Source of the DNA: Bacteroidota bacterium
GTDB taxonomy: Bacteria; Bacteroidota; Rhodothermia; Rhodothermales; UBA10348
NCBI GenBank assembly: GCA_029262855.1
Contig: JAJCYP010000005.1
Location: 1-64,000 of the forward strand
Direction of reading: 5' to 3'
DNA: 64,000 bases
Of the stretch, positions 1-7,835 are shown one piece after another (the stretch's first letter is position 1; the number at the start of each line of letters is the position of its first letter). The notes below the pieces were generated by a model. It was given only the letters and a program-made list of their open reading frames with translations. It did no database searches and was not told the origin of the DNA. A program made the translations under genes and the position numbers.

Positions 1-1
1 A

Positions 2-661
2 GCGAGCACCAGCGCGTCGGCTCCGAAGGGCAGCGCCACCCGCTCGACACGAGGCACCATCTCCAGCGACGCCTCAACCCGCACCACGCGGGGCACCACT
101 CGCTCGACATTTGGATCGTCCTCCAACGGATCGACGCGGTCTTCCTCTTCAGCAACACGAGGAGGCACCCGTACGACCACGAGAGGCACGTCGTCAAGCG
201 GCCGGGCCACCAGCAGCGGAACAACGCGGACGACCACCCGGGGCGCGAGAACGAGGAGCAGCGGTACCAGCTCTCGCCGGTCGAGCGGGGCGACAACCCG
301 CGGCACAAGCTCTCGCCGGTCAAGCGGGACGGCGACCCGAAGCAGGTCAAGCTCTCGCCGGTCAAGCGGGACGACCACCCGAAGCAGCTCCAGCTCTCGC
401 CGGTCGAGTGGCACGACCACCCGAAGCAGCTCCAGCTCTCGCCGGTCGAGTGGCACGACCACCCGAAGCGGCTCCAGCTCTCGCCGTTCCAGCGGCACCA
501 CGACCCGAAGCAGCGGCTCCAGCTCGCGCCGTTCCAGCGGCACGACCACCCGAAGCAGTGGATCAAGTTCGCGGTCCAGCGGAAGCTCGACCCGGTCCTC
601 CGGAAGTAGCAGCCGCAGTTCGCGTGGCACGACCACGCGGCGACGCGGCGGAAGCAACTAG
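2..661 (+). CDS. C-terminal Ser/Arg/Gly/Thr repeat tail of a truncated protein
   Basis: The frame is open from the left edge to the TAG at 659-661, so this is the end of a gene that starts outside the window. Its about 219 residues are almost only Ser, Arg, Gly and Thr and end RRRGGSN. From base 269 the DNA is a run of units, mostly 42 bases, coding close variants of SSRRSSGTTTRSSS. Between copies the differences are nearly all synonymous in this frame (TCA/TCG/TCC, AGC/AGT, GGG/GGC, CGG/CGT). That supports this frame over the Ala/Pro/Arg-rich frame that is also open from 111 to 683. No folded domain, membrane segment or sorting signal is visible. Function unknown. A basic disordered tail that binds nucleic acid or polyanions, or a surface-exposed linker, are both possible. 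Confidence 0.7.
   Translation, partial: ASTSASAPKGSATRSTRGTISSDASTRTTRGTTRSTFGSSSNGSTRSSSSATRGGTRTTTRGTSSSGRATSSGTTRTTTRGARTRSSGTSSRRSSGATTRGTSSRRSSGTATRSRSSSRRSSGTTTRSSSSSRRSSGTTTRSSSSSRRSSGTTTRSGSSSRRSSGTTTRSSGSSSRRSSGTTTRSSGSSSRSSGSSTRSSGSSSRSSRGTTTRRRGGSN
269..607 (+). repeat. In-frame tandem repeats, period about 42 bp, 8 copies
   Basis: Copies begin at 269, 308, 350, 392, 434, 476, 521 and 566, with spacings of 39, 42, 42, 42, 42, 45 and 45 bases, always a multiple of three. Each codes about 14 residues of the Ser/Arg/Gly/Thr tail. The last copy is degenerate. Length changes by whole codons fit expansion and contraction under selection to keep the frame. Confidence 0.8.
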
Positions 662-753
662 CGCAGCCCCGCCCGAAAACTGACCAATTATCTCCGTCGA
701 TGGGTGAGGTGTGTCCACTTCACGCGAGTCATCAGCCCTCAACTACAACAGCA

Positions 754-2274
754 ATGACCTCTCGAATCCTCTCTCTCTGCACCCTGGCTCTCGTGATGGT
801 CGCCCCTGCGGCGGCACAGTCGGGGGACGATGCCTTTCGCTTCGCGCAGCGTCAGTCGCTGGCGACCTCCGAGTTGATTGGCTCCGCCGGTGTCGGCATT
901 GCCGGTCGCGGTGATCTGGGTGACCTGTTCCGCAACCCGGCAGGTCTCGGCTGGATGGACCGGGGCGCTTTCTCGATCAGCCTCAACTCTTCCAGCGTCC
1001 AGAATGACGGCATCTACTCCATCGGCGGCGGATCGTCGTCAGCCGAGTCCATCACCTTGAGTGATACGCGCCTGGGGGGCGCGACCTACGCCTACAAAGT
1101 GCCGACGGCAATGGGCTCGATGGTCATCGCCGGTGGAATCTCGCAAACGGCCAGTTTCGAGCGCTCGCTTTCCTTCAATGGCGAGAACGGACTCAACTCG
1201 CTGACGGACTTTCTCATGCCGCTCTCGAATGAGTTCGAACTGGTGGAAGAGAACGGCGAGGTGTTTCCCGAATTTTCCAGACCGCTCTCGTTCATCGGGT
1301 TCGAGACCTTCGCGATTGACCTGGACGGAAACGCCGTCGCTGCCGGCGACCCCGTTCCCTTCGTCCAAGCCGTCTCGGCGGGTACGATAGGACAGTCCGG
1401 GCTGGTCGAAGAGGAGGGACGCCAGAGTTCGTTCAACGTCGGCGCCGCGTTTGAAGCCTCGAAAGACGTCATGGTCGGATTCAGCATGAACATCCCCTTC
1501 GGCACCTACAAGTACGCGCGCCTGCTTGAGGAAGACGACTTTCAAAATGACAATGACGGCAACGGCGGCACCACGGACTTCGCATTTCTCTCTTTCTCGG
1601 AGGCATTCGAGAGTCGCATGGTGGGTCTGAGCCTCCGTGGTGGCGTTTCGGCCAACGTCTCCAACAACATCCGGGTCGGCCTCTCCATCGAAACTCCCAC
1701 CTGGTATTCCGTCAGCGAGGACTACGACACCGGCCTCTACACCGAGTTCGACAACGGCGACGCCTTCGAGTACGGCGACGACTTCGAGGAGGACGCGGGT
1801 CGCGGCTCGTTCGACTACACCGTCAAGACGCCCTGGCGCATGGAGGCGGGTATCGCTTTTGAGGCCGGCAACCTGACCATCTCCGGAGACCTTGAGTTCG
1901 TCGATTGGTCCCAGATGGAGTTGGACTCAGACACGTACGCCTTCTCCGACGAAAACCTGGCTATCCGTCAGGCCTTCGAGTCCACCACGAACGTCCGGAT
2001 CGGTGCCGGCTATCGCTTCGAAAAGCTGCAGCTGCGCGGCGGCCTGGCCGTCAATCCGGATCCTCGCACGAACTCCGACATTAACCGCGACCGCGGCACG
2101 GTTGGCCTCGGCCTGAGCTACTTCGTCAACGACCAGTTCGCCTTCGACCTCGGTGTGATGGCCGAAGTGTTCGAGGACAGCTACCAGCCCTACAGCGAAG
2201 TCGCCAACGCCCCGGTGGTTAGCGAAGAGGTGGCCCGGAGCTTCTTTTCGATCGGAGTCCGCGTCGGCCTCTAA
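754..2274 (+). CDS. OmpP1/FadL-like outer membrane beta-barrel protein
   Basis: A 506-residue exported protein. The start at 754 is chosen because it gives a clean signal peptide (MTSRILSL..., cleavage after APAAAQ near residue 22); an upstream alternative start at 700 would add a non-signal-like leader. The mature protein starts with a glycine-rich stretch ending in FRNPAGLGW, the NPA signature of OmpP1/FadL and PorV-type barrels. It then alternates short amphipathic strands with acidic loops, as in an outer-membrane barrel. FadL relatives pass hydrophobic molecules, but the substrate here cannot be read from sequence. It follows the Ser/Arg/Gly/Thr-tail gene on the same strand with a 92-base gap and converges on mltG. 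Family call is firm; role is inferred. Confidence 0.8.
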   Translation: MTSRILSLCTLALVMVAPAAAQSGDDAFRFAQRQSLATSELIGSAGVGIAGRGDLGDLFRNPAGLGWMDRGAFSISLNSSSVQNDGIYSIGGGSSSAESITLSDTRLGGATYAYKVPTAMGSMVIAGGISQTASFERSLSFNGENGLNSLTDFLMPLSNEFELVEENGEVFPEFSRPLSFIGFETFAIDLDGNAVAAGDPVPFVQAVSAGTIGQSGLVEEEGRQSSFNVGAAFEASKDVMVGFSMNIPFGTYKYARLLEEDDFQNDNDGNGGTTDFAFLSFSEAFESRMVGLSLRGGVSANVSNNIRVGLSIETPTWYSVSEDYDTGLYTEFDNGDAFEYGDDFEEDAGRGSFDYTVKTPWRMEAGIAFEAGNLTISGDLEFVDWSQMELDSDTYAFSDENLAIRQAFESTTNVRIGAGYRFEKLQLRGGLAVNPDPRTNSDINRDRGTVGLGLSYFVNDQFAFDLGVMAEVFEDSYQPYSEVANAPVVSEEVARSFFSIGVRVGL

Positions 2275-2309
2275 AGCAACAGACCGGACAGCCTGCGTCA
2301 AGAAAGCAC

Positions 2310-3389
2310 CTAGTTTCCCGCCTCGGCAGCCGCCGCCGCTGCTGCAGCGCGCTTCTCCCGCATCACCCGGTAGTAGGCCTGCGCATTACGGCGGTGCTCA
2401 CCGAGGGTTCGACTGAAAATGTGCCCCCCATCGCCACGGGCCACGAAGAAGTAATACGGATGGCTCTCCGATGCCAATACGCCTTCGATTGACGCCCGAT
2501 CGGGGTTCGTAACGGGCCCGGGAGGCAGTCCGCGGGACAGATAGGTGTTGTACGGATGCCTGATCTTGTAATCGCGATTGAACAGGCGTCGCTTGCTGCC
2601 CTCGGTCTGAATCAGCGCATATTGCACGGTGGGATCGGCCTGCAGGGGCCATCCATCCCGAAGCCGGTTCAGGTAGACGCCGGCGATGCGGGGCTTTTCT
2701 TCGTCGAGCAGGGCCTCCCACTGAACGATGGCTGCGACGTTGGTCACATCCTCCTTGCTCAGCCGGAGTCCCGGACTGGTTCCGCTCGGCGCGGCGACTT
2801 CGGCCGCGGCGCGGGATTCATCGTAGAACCTGTCGAAGGTCTGCTTGATCTCGGTGATCACGGTCTCAGGCGAAGACTCCCAATAGAAGAAGTACGTGTC
2901 GGGGAGGAGATAGCTGAACACGTGCGTGGTGTCCGTACCGATGGAGGCCGTGAACTCGGGGTCGGCGAGGGTGGAGAGGAAGTCCTCCTCGGAGAAGGCC
3001 ATGATGGCGCCGACTGACCTGGCCACGAAATCCTTCCGGGTACCAGGACGAATGGTCAGCCGGACGGGCGACTCCTCGCCCCGACGCAGCTTCCCGAGGA
3101 TGTCGATGTTGGACTGCCCCGCTGAGAAGGCGTAGTGCCCCGACTTGATCTGGTCGCCCCACCCGGTGCCCTTGGCAACGGCATCAAAGGTCCAGCGCTT
3201 GGCCAGAATGCCGGCAGACATCAGCGAATCCTCAATGGCTTCCAGCGACGACCCGCTCGGCAACTTGACCGTCCGCTCTTCCGCGAAAACGGGAGTGTTG
3301 TTGGAGAATGCCATCCAGCCCGCCACGCCGGAAAGCGCGGCTCCCAGCACCAAAACGGCGACTACTATTCTGACAACGGTCTTGCGCAT
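2310..3389 (-). CDS. mltG: Endolytic murein transglycosylase MltG (YceG-like)
   Basis: Inner-membrane enzyme that cleaves nascent peptidoglycan glycan strands and so sets chain termination. The ATG at 3389 gives 359 residues with one N-terminal membrane segment (about residues 5-25), a LysM-like part and the YceG domain. The conserved block reads AAIVQWEALLDEEKPRIAG, then LNRL and LQADPTVQYAL. In many homologues the motif is ASIVEKE; here the first Glu is Gln and the second (about E225) is kept, so E225 is the candidate catalytic acid. A TTG at 3416, two bases after the stop of the chorismate mutase gene's last stretch and closer to an AGAGG, is an alternative start adding nine residues. It is third in the tsaD-chorismate mutase-mltG run. 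The C-terminus has an Ala-rich tail. Confidence 0.9.
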   Translation of the reverse strand: MRKTVVRIVVAVLVLGAALSGVAGWMAFSNNTPVFAEERTVKLPSGSSLEAIEDSLMSAGILAKRWTFDAVAKGTGWGDQIKSGHYAFSAGQSNIDILGKLRRGEESPVRLTIRPGTRKDFVARSVGAIMAFSEEDFLSTLADPEFTASIGTDTTHVFSYLLPDTYFFYWESSPETVITEIKQTFDRFYDESRAAAEVAAPSGTSPGLRLSKEDVTNVAAIVQWEALLDEEKPRIAGVYLNRLRDGWPLQADPTVQYALIQTEGSKRRLFNRDYKIRHPYNTYLSRGLPPGPVTNPDRASIEGVLASESHPYYFFVARGDGGHIFSRTLGEHRRNAQAYYRVMREKRAAAAAAAAEAGN

Positions 3390-3422
3390 GCCCAGCGGTG
3401 AGTTTTCGCGGTGCAAACGCCT

Positions 3423-3806
3423 CTAGTCGTCCGGTTGTTCATCCTGAACCGAGCGTCGCTCGAGAGACCGGATTTCGTCGATGATACGCTCGAAGAGGTG
3501 CCGCACGACGGCGTCGGGGAGGGGCCCCTGGTTGGAATCGCGGACGTTTCTGAGCACCTCCTCCTCGCGACTGGGCACGTAGACGGGCATGTCCCTCAAC
3601 TTCTTGAGTCGGCCGATGCGGTTGGCGCAGACGGCGCGCTCATTCAGCAGCGTCAGAATGAGTCGGTCCAGGAGGTCGATACGGTCCCGCCAGTGGCTCA
3701 GAGCGTCCGCCTCGGCACCCTCAGGGAGGACCGGGATGAGGGCCCGGAGTTGGGCCTCGAGTTCGGCGGCCGCGGCGCCCGCACCCTGCTTGCCGCCCCC
3801 GCTCAA
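3423..3806 (-). CDS. AroQ-class chorismate mutase domain protein
   Basis: A 127-residue protein with an Ala-rich N-terminus and a CM_2 fold from about residue 40. Candidate active-site residues are the Arg in HWRDRIDLLDR, the Arg in LLNERAV, the Lys in GRLKKL, Arg/Glu in PSREEEV, and a Glu in RSLERR where the E. coli enzyme has Gln88. Glu at that place is known in the yeast enzyme. The reaction would be chorismate to prephenate for Phe/Tyr synthesis. The start is TTG, overlapping the tsaD stop as TTGA, which implies coupled translation. No dehydratase, dehydrogenase or DAHP-synthase domain is attached. The fold call is good; the true substrate in this operon is less sure. Confidence 0.75.
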   Translation of the reverse strand: MSGGGKQGAGAAAAELEAQLRALIPVLPEGAEADALSHWRDRIDLLDRLILTLLNERAVCANRIGRLKKLRDMPVYVPSREEEVLRNVRDSNQGPLPDAVVRHLFERIIDEIRSLERRSVQDEQPDD

Positions 3807-4807
3807 AGCCTCAGCCCAGGCTCAGCCGTCAACGCCAGCGAACTCACCCGCCCCGCCTCCAGCTTCCGATACCCGGCCGCCGCGATCATCGCCGCGTTGT
3901 CCATGCAGTGCTCTATCTCCGGCACAAACACCCGCAGCCGCTCTCGCTCGGCCAGCCGGGAAAGCGCCAAGCGAAGCCCGCTGTTGGCCGAAACTCCCCC
4001 GACAAGTCCAATTTCCTTGATCCCCGTCTTTCGAATCGCCCGAGCCAGTCCACGCACCAGCATCTCGACAACGGCCGCCTGAAACGAAGCGCACAGGTCT
4101 TCCAGATGCGCCTCCAGGTGCGCCGCGCGCTCCCGGTCCGAAAACCCGTTCAGGTAATACAGGACCGAAGTCTTGATCCCGCTGAAGGAAAAATCGACGC
4201 CCTTCAGATGCGTCCGGGGGAAGTCAACAAACGAAGGATCCCCGAACGCGGCCCGACGGTCCACCTCCGGTCCACCCGGATACGGCAGCCCGAGCAGTTT
4301 GCCCACCTTGTCGAACGCTTCGCCGGCCGCGTCGTCGCGGGTGCGCCCAAGCACCGAATAGCTGAAGTTCGAGTCGACCTGGACCACCTGCGTGTGCCCG
4401 CCCGAGACAATCATGCACAGGAACGGCGGTGCCGGTTCAGCCCCCCCCAGAAACAGCGAAAACAGGTGCCCCTCAAGGTGATTCACGCCGACGAGCGGAA
4501 TATCCAAACCCCAGGCGAGTCCCTTGGCGTAGCTCAACCCAACGAGGAGCGATCCGGCCAGTCCCGGCCCGTGGGTCACCGAAACCGCGGCAAGGTCCTC
4601 ATACGCCAGCCCGGCCTCGGCCAGGGCCTGCCTGACAACGGGCACAATCATCCGCTGATGATCCCGGGATGCCAACTCGGGCACGACACCGCCGTAACGA
4701 ATGTGCACGGGCTGCGACGAAACCACGCTGGAGGCCAGGACCCCATCGACCACAACCGCTGCGGCGGTGTCGTCGCAGGAGGTCTCTATCCCCAGTACTG
4801 CGCGCAT
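3803..4807 (-). CDS. tsaD: tRNA N6-adenosine threonylcarbamoyltransferase TsaD
   Basis: Transfers the threonylcarbamoyl group from threonylcarbamoyl-AMP to A37 of ANN-decoding tRNAs, together with TsaB and TsaE. The 334-residue protein has the family start VLGIETSCDDT, the HGPGLAGSLLVG loop and the metal-binding pair H110/H114 in VNHLEGHL. The late Asp in CMDNAAMIA is the third metal ligand in relatives. The ATG at 4807 is preceded by an AAGGGA ribosome-binding site. It is the first gene of a leftward run with chorismate mutase (TTGA overlap) and mltG. No tsaB or tsaE is in the window. Confidence 0.97.
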   Translation of the reverse strand: MRAVLGIETSCDDTAAAVVVDGVLASSVVSSQPVHIRYGGVVPELASRDHQRMIVPVVRQALAEAGLAYEDLAAVSVTHGPGLAGSLLVGLSYAKGLAWGLDIPLVGVNHLEGHLFSLFLGGAEPAPPFLCMIVSGGHTQVVQVDSNFSYSVLGRTRDDAAGEAFDKVGKLLGLPYPGGPEVDRRAAFGDPSFVDFPRTHLKGVDFSFSGIKTSVLYYLNGFSDRERAAHLEAHLEDLCASFQAAVVEMLVRGLARAIRKTGIKEIGLVGGVSANSGLRLALSRLAERERLRVFVPEIEHCMDNAAMIAAAGYRKLEAGRVSSLALTAEPGLRL

Positions 4808-4876
4808 TTCGATCCCTTGAAAATTACCCTCCGTTCAGGAGGTTTGTCACGAACTAATTCCGCAACAGATACGTTA

Positions 4877-4906
4877 TTGACAGGCGGTCCAAACACCGTC
4901 TATTAT
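4877..4906 (+). promoter_or_regulatory. Sigma-70-like promoter for the 4951 gene
   Basis: A perfect TTGACA at 4877-4882 and TATTAT at 4901-4906 are separated by 18 bases. Transcription would start near 4913, about 38 bases before the ATG at 4951, and the leader holds a GGAAG before the start. This is the only place I saw with such a close match to both boxes. Bacteroidota primary promoters usually follow a different pattern (-33 TTTG, -7 TAnnTTTG), so use by this host is inferred. Confidence 0.5.
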
Positions 4907-4950
4907 ACGATCCGGCCTGTTCTGGCCGGCAAAACATCACGGAAGACTCC

Positions 4951-5514
4951 ATGCGAAGCGCTTTTTTTGTTGCCTGCTTCCTCCTGCTGGTGGTTGCGAC
5001 CACTCCGGCCTCGGCCCAGTTGCGCACAGAGGCCACCCAGATTGATTCCCCGGTTCGTCTGTACGACGCGGGTGGCGCGGGCTTTTCGCTGAACAAGTAT
5101 TTCAGCCCGGAGCACTTCAAGATGAGTCACAGCGTGGAGATGTCCACGAGCTCGTTTGGTGGCAGCCTGGGGATGTACACCAACTCGATGGCCTGGCAGT
5201 TCTCGAGCAAACTGGCCGCCCGGGTGGACGTAGCCCTGGCCTATGCCCCCGATGGCAGCACCACCGGCAATCTTTCGCCCGGCGCGCTTAACGGAAACGG
5301 CGGACGCATCTTCCTGCGGAATGCTGAGGTGGCCTACAGGCCGACCGAGAACACGCTCTTCCAGTTCTCTGTCCGTCAGAGTCCGTACGGGAATTACATG
5401 TCTCCCTACGGTTACGACCGTGGGTATAACCGCTACGGATCCGGCTTTTCGGGCCGATTCGGCTACAATGATTCGCACCAGGGAAGCCTGTTCTGGAACG
5501 ACCGGCGCAACTGA
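4951..5514 (+). CDS. Exported conserved protein of unknown function
   Basis: A 187-residue protein with a clear signal peptide (MRSAFFVACFLLLVVATTP, cleavage after ASAQ). The mature part has the blocks YFSPEHFKMSHSVEMS and FGGSLGMYTNSMAWQFSSKLAARVDVALAY. These resemble a conserved exported family I recall beside LytR_C/rsfS genes in related genomes, and suggest short beta-strands at the cell surface or outer membrane. The C-terminus turns Gly/Tyr/Asn-rich. No enzyme motif is visible. It is first in a rightward run leading to the LytR_C protein and rsfS, and diverges from tsaD. Confidence 0.6.
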   Translation: MRSAFFVACFLLLVVATTPASAQLRTEATQIDSPVRLYDAGGAGFSLNKYFSPEHFKMSHSVEMSTSSFGGSLGMYTNSMAWQFSSKLAARVDVALAYAPDGSTTGNLSPGALNGNGGRIFLRNAEVAYRPTENTLFQFSVRQSPYGNYMSPYGYDRGYNRYGSGFSGRFGYNDSHQGSLFWNDRRN

Positions 5515-5557
5515 CCGTGCAAGGTGCCCACAGTCCTACTGAAAGCACTGAACTGAT

Positions 5558-6037
5558 TTGGATTCCGAGCGGTTACGAAATGCGAGCCTGAACATCGGGC
5601 TTGCACTGGCGGCGTTGGTCGCCGTTGCTCTCATCTACGCACTGGTGGTTCGGTGGACGGGTCCAGATCCGGCGCCTTTGGGCAGAGCCCGGGGTGACCT
5701 CGGTGACATCATCCAGGTGGACGTCCGCAATGGCTGCGGCATTACTGGTCTAGCCGCTCGAATGACGGACTACCTGCGCGATCGCGGCTTCGATGTCGTG
5801 GAGCAGGGAGACCACACCAATTTCGACGAGTCCAGGACCGTGGTACTGGACCGCGTAGGCAATCCAAGAGCGGCTGAGGCCCTGGCCCGCGCCGTCGGTC
5901 TTGGAACTGATCGGGTTCAGGAAGAAATCCGGACGGACTACTTCCTCGACGCTACCATCGTAATCGGAGCCGATTACGCCGCCATCTATCCTTTTCTAGA
6001 TTCGAATACAGACGGAGCGCTGCCTCCCTGCCAATGA
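5558..6037 (+). CDS. LytR_C domain protein with N-terminal membrane anchor
   Basis: A 159-residue protein with one membrane segment (residues about 12-32, ALAALVAVALIYALVV) and a LytR C-terminal-type domain (about 50-150). The domain shows VDVRNGCGITGLAARMTDYLRDRGFDV and later FLDATIVIGADY. In LytR-CpsA-Psr proteins this domain follows the transferase part; here it stands alone, so a periplasmic binding role is likelier than catalysis. A stop at 5549 leaves TTG at 5558 as the only start that keeps the anchor. The end overlaps rsfS by ATGA. Confidence 0.75.
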   Translation: MDSERLRNASLNIGLALAALVAVALIYALVVRWTGPDPAPLGRARGDLGDIIQVDVRNGCGITGLAARMTDYLRDRGFDVVEQGDHTNFDESRTVVLDRVGNPRAAEALARAVGLGTDRVQEEIRTDYFLDATIVIGADYAAIYPFLDSNTDGALPPCQ

Positions 6038-6486
6038 GTTCTATCCCCGAGGTACTGAAACGGAAGGAACACGCGCCCGCGCGAACCACGCAAAACCCGG
6101 TGCGCGTACTCGCTGCACACGCCGTCGAGGCTGCGTTGGACAAGAAGGCGCTGGACATCGTCGTGATGGACCTCCAAGGAGTCTCAGGCTTCGCCGACAT
6201 GTTTGTGGTCTGTACCGGCGAATCGGAGTTGCAGGTCAAGGCCATCGCCGATGCGGTTGTCGACACGATTCGGGAGGAGGCACAGGAGCGCCCCTGGCAC
6301 AAGGAAGGCTACGAGCACAAGCAGTGGATCCTGCTCGACTATGTCGACCTCGTGGTCCACGTCCTGAATCCCGAACGGCGGGCCTTCTACGGCCTCGAAC
6401 GACTCTGGGGTGACGCCCCGCGCGAAGACGTAGACCCTGACGGCACCGCAGCGGATGTGAAGCTGCTCAAGGCAAAATCGAAATGA
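6034..6486 (+). CDS. rsfS: Ribosomal silencing factor RsfS (YbeB/Iojap)
   Basis: Binds ribosomal protein uL14 on the large subunit and blocks joining of the subunits when nutrients are short. The 150-residue protein carries the Iojap core: KKALDIVVMDLQG, FADMFVVCTGES, the WHKEGYEHKQWILLDY block and VVHVLNPERRAFYGLERLW. It has an N-terminal extension of about 22 residues and a Lys-rich end. Both ends overlap neighbours by ATGA (LytR_C protein upstream, lipoprotein downstream), so the run from 5558 to 7810 is probably one transcript. Confidence 0.95.
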   Translation: MSSIPEVLKRKEHAPARTTQNPVRVLAAHAVEAALDKKALDIVVMDLQGVSGFADMFVVCTGESELQVKAIADAVVDTIREEAQERPWHKEGYEHKQWILLDYVDLVVHVLNPERRAFYGLERLWGDAPREDVDPDGTAADVKLLKAKSK

Positions 6487-6974
6487 GGACACTCTCGTTC
6501 GCTCTCGCTCTCTTGATCCTCGCCGGGTGCACTACCGTCCGTCGCGATGATCCCAAGCCCGAAACCCAGTTTGGTCAGCGTGATGACTCATCCGAGGACG
6601 GACGCGTCACAACGGTCATCGGGCCGGCCGATGGCAGTCAGGTCTACCGGTACCGGGATGCCATGGTGGAGGAGGTATTCGTCCGACTCGCGCCCCCCGC
6701 GCCCCAGCCTGTGGAGGTCGAGGTCCTGGTGAAGGGCGCCTTCCCCGACTCGTGTACGGAACTCCACGAAGCCATGCAGGAGCGGAGCGCGAACCAGATC
6801 TCGGTGACCCTGAGCACCCGGCGCCCTCAGGGAGCCCTCTGCGCAGCGGTCATACGGCCATTCCGCTTTTACCTCTTGCTGGAAGGCACGTACGCGGCGG
6901 GGCACTACACGCTTAATCTCAACGGCGGCGCCCATCCATTTCAAATTCGAGCACCAAAAACCAAGGGATCATGA
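6483..6974 (+). CDS. Small lipoprotein of unknown function
   Basis: A 163-residue protein with a lipoprotein signal peptide (MRTLSFALALLILAGC; lipobox LAGC, Cys16). The mature part looks like one beta-sandwich: VFVRLAPPAPQPVEVEVLVKG, then ICAAV-like strands ending FRFYLLLEGTYAAGHY. Two further cysteines (in DSCTEL and ALCAAV) may form a disulfide. I do not recognise the family. It overlaps rsfS and the next gene by ATGA, so it is translated with them, but this does not show its role. Confidence 0.6.
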   Translation: MRTLSFALALLILAGCTTVRRDDPKPETQFGQRDDSSEDGRVTTVIGPADGSQVYRYRDAMVEEVFVRLAPPAPQPVEVEVLVKGAFPDSCTELHEAMQERSANQISVTLSTRRPQGALCAAVIRPFRFYLLLEGTYAAGHYTLNLNGGAHPFQIRAPKTKGS

Positions 6975-7810
6975 CGCGAGTAGTTATTGGGGCATTTCTG
7001 TTTATTGGATTTCTGGCGATGCCGTTTGAGGCGCGCACCAACTCGACCGGCGCGCTGGCCGGTCACTCGGGCTCCCCGGCAGAGAACGGCCGAACCTGCA
7101 ACACATCGGGCTGCCACTTCGGGAACGCCACCAACTCGGGAGGCGGGTCGATCACCGTTTCAGGCCCCAGTTCCTACGGCCTCGGCCAGACCGTGGCCCT
7201 TTCCATCACTGTGGAGCAGGGTGGCGCCCAGCGCATCGGTTTCCAGGTCAGTGTCATCGATGCCTCCAACGCCCACGTCGGGACGCTGAAGATCGTGGAT
7301 GCGAACAACACGAAGTTCGCCAGCAACAACCCTGCCTACATCACTCACGCGAACGCACCATCGGGGATGTCGACGCGGACATTCAACGTCGCCTGGGAGG
7401 CGCCGAATTCGCCGGTCGGGACGGTCTTCTTCTACATCACCGGGAACGCGGCCAACGGCAACGGCGCATCCACGGGCGACAACATCTATTCCACCCAGTT
7501 TCCAATGGCCGAATCCGGCACCGCGGTCGAGGCTGAAGCCGTCCCGTCCCACTTTGCGGTCACCGGAGCCTATCCCAATCCGGTGGCCAGCCAGGCCATC
7601 GTCGGGGTGAGTCTACCTCAGCCTGCGGACCTGCGCGTTGTCCTGATGGACGTCCTCGGCCGTGAGGTGTCGGTCAAACGATTCAGTGCACTCGGCGCAG
7701 GAGCGCACGACCTTCCTGTCAGCGTCTCCGGCCTCGCACCGGGTGCATACGTGGTGGTGGTGTCGTCCGGAACCGGACGCGTTGCCAGTCACTCGCTCCT
7801 GGTTCAGTAG
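6971..7810 (+). CDS. Reeler/choice-of-anchor-V type exported protein with type-A sorting domain
   Basis: A 279-residue exported protein. The signal peptide ends near residue 21 (FEA). Residues about 30-180 resemble the Reeler-like domain of Bacteroidota proteins: GHSGSPAENGRTC, a C43-x4-C48-H49 motif, then GGGSITVSGP and VGTVFFYITGNAAN. Homologues usually carry CxxCH at this place; the four-residue spacing here is unusual. The last about 80 residues form a type-A C-terminal sorting domain (GAYPNPVASQ, VVLMDVLGREV, LAPGAYVVVV), which marks cargo of the type IX secretion system. It ends the rsfS run, overlaps the lipoprotein by ATGA, and its stop sits in a hairpin shared with the convergent DUF2723 gene. 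Confidence 0.8.
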   Translation: MTRVVIGAFLFIGFLAMPFEARTNSTGALAGHSGSPAENGRTCNTSGCHFGNATNSGGGSITVSGPSSYGLGQTVALSITVEQGGAQRIGFQVSVIDASNAHVGTLKIVDANNTKFASNNPAYITHANAPSGMSTRTFNVAWEAPNSPVGTVFFYITGNAANGNGASTGDNIYSTQFPMAESGTAVEAEAVPSHFAVTGAYPNPVASQAIVGVSLPQPADLRVVLMDVLGREVSVKRFSALGAGAHDLPVSVSGLAPGAYVVVVSSGTGRVASHSLLVQ

Positions 7811-7835
7811 CGGCCGCCTTTCCCGGGCCGCTACT
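7806..7835. terminator. Bidirectional hairpin between convergent genes
   Basis: A perfect 10-bp stem (AGTAGCGGCC at 7806-7815 with GGCCGCTACT at 7826-7835) and a 10-base loop. The stem contains both stop codons: TAG at 7808-7810 on the plus strand and TAG at 7833-7831 on the minus strand. No T-run follows on either side, so Rho-independent action is probable but not certain. Confidence 0.6.

Noticed and set aside
111-683. Open frame coding an Ala/Pro/Arg-rich protein
   Set aside because: It overlaps the Ser/Arg/Gly/Thr frame. Changes between repeat copies are synonymous in the latter, so this frame is a shadow.
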